Positions 62,488-64,000 of a stretch of 64,000 nucleotides of DNA are shown one piece after another; position 1 is the stretch's first letter, and every line of letters starts with the position of its first letter. The notes under the pieces were generated by a model. It searched no databases. It was given only the letters and a program-made list of their open reading frames with translations, and was not told where the DNA came from. Both the position numbers and the translations under genes were made by a program. The stretch is from Anaerolineae bacterium (GTDB lineage: Bacteria; Chloroflexota; Anaerolineae; Aggregatilineales; J027). Location: contig WBUL01000006.1 of the NCBI GenBank assembly GCA_008933735.1, forward strand, positions 124,001 through 188,000, given 5' to 3'.

Positions 62488-63746
62488 CAGGTTTCATCCT
62501 TCAAGCCGAATAAGTCACGGGCAACCGCATTAAACAGTGCCCCGTTGCCCTGCCCTGCCTTTGTTTTCAGGTTGCGGGTTGGCTCGTGCAGCACCTTATT
62601 CATAAAACGATGGCTGAATTCCTCAAACAGCAGGCGGAGCTCCTGCTGCTGTCCATCCGGGAGGCGATTGAGAATCCGCGAAAGCTCCTGCTGGCGGATG
62701 TGCTCAACCTGCTGGCGAAGCTGGCTTATGGTGGGTGCGACCGTCCGCCCCTCGTATTCAGCCCAGAAGCGCGTCAGTTCCTCATCCAAAATGCGCTGCG
62801 CGAGGGAGACCGCCTTCCGCCGTTCGTGTTTATTCTTCTCAACGCTTTTTTGCAAATCGTCCAGGTCAAAAAGATTCACGCCTGCAAGCTGACCCACCTG
62901 TGGATCGACATTGCGGGGCATAGCGATGTCTACAATGTACAAATCCCGCTGCTCCCTTGCCTGCATGATCGGAGCAAGGTCTTCCTGGCTGAGGATATAA
63001 AAAGGCGCATTGGACGCCGTAAAAACAATCCGAACGCTGGTCAGCAGATCATAAAGCTGTGTAATAGGGCAGGCATTCACCCCCCAGAGTTTCGCCATCT
63101 GCCGCGCCGTTTCATAGGTACGGCTGACCAGGGTGACATTCGACAGGGCGCGACCTTCCAAGCCCTTTAGCACGGCCTGTCCCATCTCTCCGGCACCGAT
63201 CACCAGAATCGGCTGTTCCGAGAGATGCCCCAGCACCGACTCCAGATGTTTGATCGCCAGCGAACTCACCGAAATCTGGCCCGCTCCGATGTGGGTTTCC
63301 GTGTGGACACGCTTGGCTGCATGAATCGCCGACCGGAACAGTAAAGAGAGATGATGTTTTGCCGCACCAAGCCGCTGCGCCTGCTCAAATGCGTGGGTGA
63401 CCTGTCCTAAAATTTGTGCTTCCCCCAAGACCAGCGAATGCAAGCTGGCGCTGACCTGAAAAAGATGGCGCACCGCCTCGTAATTTTTGTAGTTCACAGT
63501 GTGGGCAGCCACATCCTGAGGACGAAGCTGCTTTTGGCGAAGCAAGCTTTTCCAGAGTCCTTCCATTTTTTCATCAGAATGTACGTGAGTTATGAGTTCA
63601 AGTCGATTACACGTCGAAAGAATCGCTGCTTCGGTGTCCCCCAGTTTCGACAGCCAGTTACTTTGCTGCTCGGCGGTCAAACTGAGTTGTTCCCGGAGAT
63701 GAAGCGGTGCAGTATGATGGCTGATGCTCAGACATTGAAACGACAT
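62487..63746 (-). CDS. hemA: Glutamyl-tRNA reductase
   Basis: First step of the C5 route: reduces Glu-tRNA to glutamate-1-semialdehyde. The catalytic Cys is in ILSTCNRLELITHV (about 46), the NADPH Rossmann loop is ILVIGAGEMGQAVL, and the dimerisation helix follows. The 419 residues are normal. The ATG at 63746 has GGA 8 bases upstream and starts family similarity (MSFQCLSISHHTAP); an ATG four codons earlier also exists. First gene of the heme operon after the promoter at 63776-63805. Confidence 0.95.
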   Translation of the reverse strand: MSFQCLSISHHTAPLHLREQLSLTAEQQSNWLSKLGDTEAAILSTCNRLELITHVHSDEKMEGLWKSLLRQKQLRPQDVAAHTVNYKNYEAVRHLFQVSASLHSLVLGEAQILGQVTHAFEQAQRLGAAKHHLSLLFRSAIHAAKRVHTETHIGAGQISVSSLAIKHLESVLGHLSEQPILVIGAGEMGQAVLKGLEGRALSNVTLVSRTYETARQMAKLWGVNACPITQLYDLLTSVRIVFTASNAPFYILSQEDLAPIMQAREQRDLYIVDIAMPRNVDPQVGQLAGVNLFDLDDLQKSVEKNKHERRKAVSLAQRILDEELTRFWAEYEGRTVAPTISQLRQQVEHIRQQELSRILNRLPDGQQQELRLLFEEFSHRFMNKVLHEPTRNLKTKAGQGNGALFNAVARDLFGLKDET

Positions 63747-63775
63747 AAATGGTTCCATATCGTAAGTGCGCCAGG

Positions 63776-63805
63776 ATTCTATCTAAAGTTATCCAATAAT
63801 ACCAA
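63776..63805 (-). promoter_or_regulatory. Promoter of the heme operon
   Basis: Leftward TTGGTA (63805-63800), an 18-base spacer and TAGAAT (63781-63776), 30 bases before hemA and 16 bases after the radical SAM gene. Confidence 0.55.
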
Positions 63806-63821
63806 AATCTACCACGTTTTC

Positions 63822-64000
63822 TTAAGGTTGGTAGATACAAAATGGCTCTTCCGCCAGATAGTCCCCGACGGTGCCATAAGCGCGTGCGCGGCATCCACTG
63901 CATAGATGCTTGAAATTGCATATTCCGCACTTCCCACCGAGCAGTTCAGGATTTCGCATTTCGGCGAACAACGGGCTGCCCTGCCAGATGTCGCCAAACG
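63822..64000 (-). CDS. Radical SAM/SPASM protein, C-terminal end (AhbD/NirJ-like), cut by the window edge
   Basis: The last 59 codons of a gene whose start lies beyond base 64000. The frame reads [20 protein letters not shown], then [20 protein letters not shown] and [13 protein letters not shown] before the stop. This CX2CX5CX2C plus late Cys is the SPASM [4Fe-4S] domain typical of heme- and heme-d1-linked radical SAM enzymes AhbC, AhbD and NirJ. Its place just before hemA supports a role in heme synthesis, possibly anaerobic decarboxylation. Other SPASM enzymes cannot be excluded from the tail alone. Confidence 0.8.
   Translation of the reverse strand, partial: FGDIWQGSPLFAEMRNPELLGGKCGICNFKHLCSGCRARAYGTVGDYLAEEPFCIYQP

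Noticed and set aside
1..64000. CRISPR array, insertion sequence, prophage or integrase
   Set aside because: No repeat-spacer series, transposase, integrase or phage structural gene was seen on either strand.

Overview
The window is ordinary bacterial chromosome: densely packed core genes and short operons, with no phage, insertion sequence, CRISPR array or plasmid genes. The gene content suggests a Chloroflexota (Anaerolineae-like) genome. The reasons are the coproporphyrin-dependent heme pathway with a HemQ-type decarboxylase, RNase J and RNase Y together, several exported Thr/Pro-stalk proteins, menaquinone synthesis by MenA, and no outer-membrane or LPS genes. This placement is inferred from gene content only. 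Recurrent promoters of the form TTGNNN-N16/18-TACAAT look like the housekeeping sigma-factor signal.

Layout. 0.1-10.6 kb: ald, two leftward genes (a membrane protein and ygfZ), then a rightward run ffh-rpsP-khpA-rimM-dprA-manC-topA. 10.7-24.8 kb: proline-rich membrane protein, greA, dgt, a frame-broken tpx, an ITPase-like gene, a Thr/Pro-rich exported protein, menA, a leftward deaD-TolB-like-murA group, and an exported FG-GAP propeller joined to cytochrome c. 24.8-33.9 kb: serA with a class-V aminotransferase and a sugar isomerase, three related Thr/Pro-stalk membrane proteins behind a foldase lipoprotein, rnj, tRNA-Cys and a YihY-family gene. 33.9-46.6 kb: a LuxI-like acyltransferase behind an exported protein, a class-III aminotransferase, serS with its leader, an M20 peptidase, rny-recX with a structured leader, and hsp20-lon-response regulator. 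46.7-54.2 kb: adenylate-forming ligase, PadR regulator, SRPBCC protein, membrane glycosyltransferase, DUF4870 protein, aspS. 54.2-64 kb: a nine-gene leftward heme operon (hemA-C-D-B-chdC-E-H-Y-L) and, at the window edge, the end of a radical SAM/SPASM gene.

The most interesting signal is upstream of serS. A promoter (TTGACA-N17-TAGACT) leads into a 28-codon open frame with six serine codons in its first 14. The RNA can form three mutually exclusive hairpins, the last an 11-bp stem followed by six U. After it come a 58-codon single-span membrane protein gene, which was not annotated before, and serS, whose start overlaps it. This is the architecture of ribosome-mediated (trp/pheST-type) attenuation, with serine codons as the sensor for seryl-tRNA synthetase.

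Other points are a HemQ-Rieske fusion beside an AhbD/NirJ-like radical SAM gene, a MurA with Asp in place of the fosfomycin-target Cys, a structured RNA with an alternative terminator before recX, and a terminator-like hairpin in the short leader of deaD.
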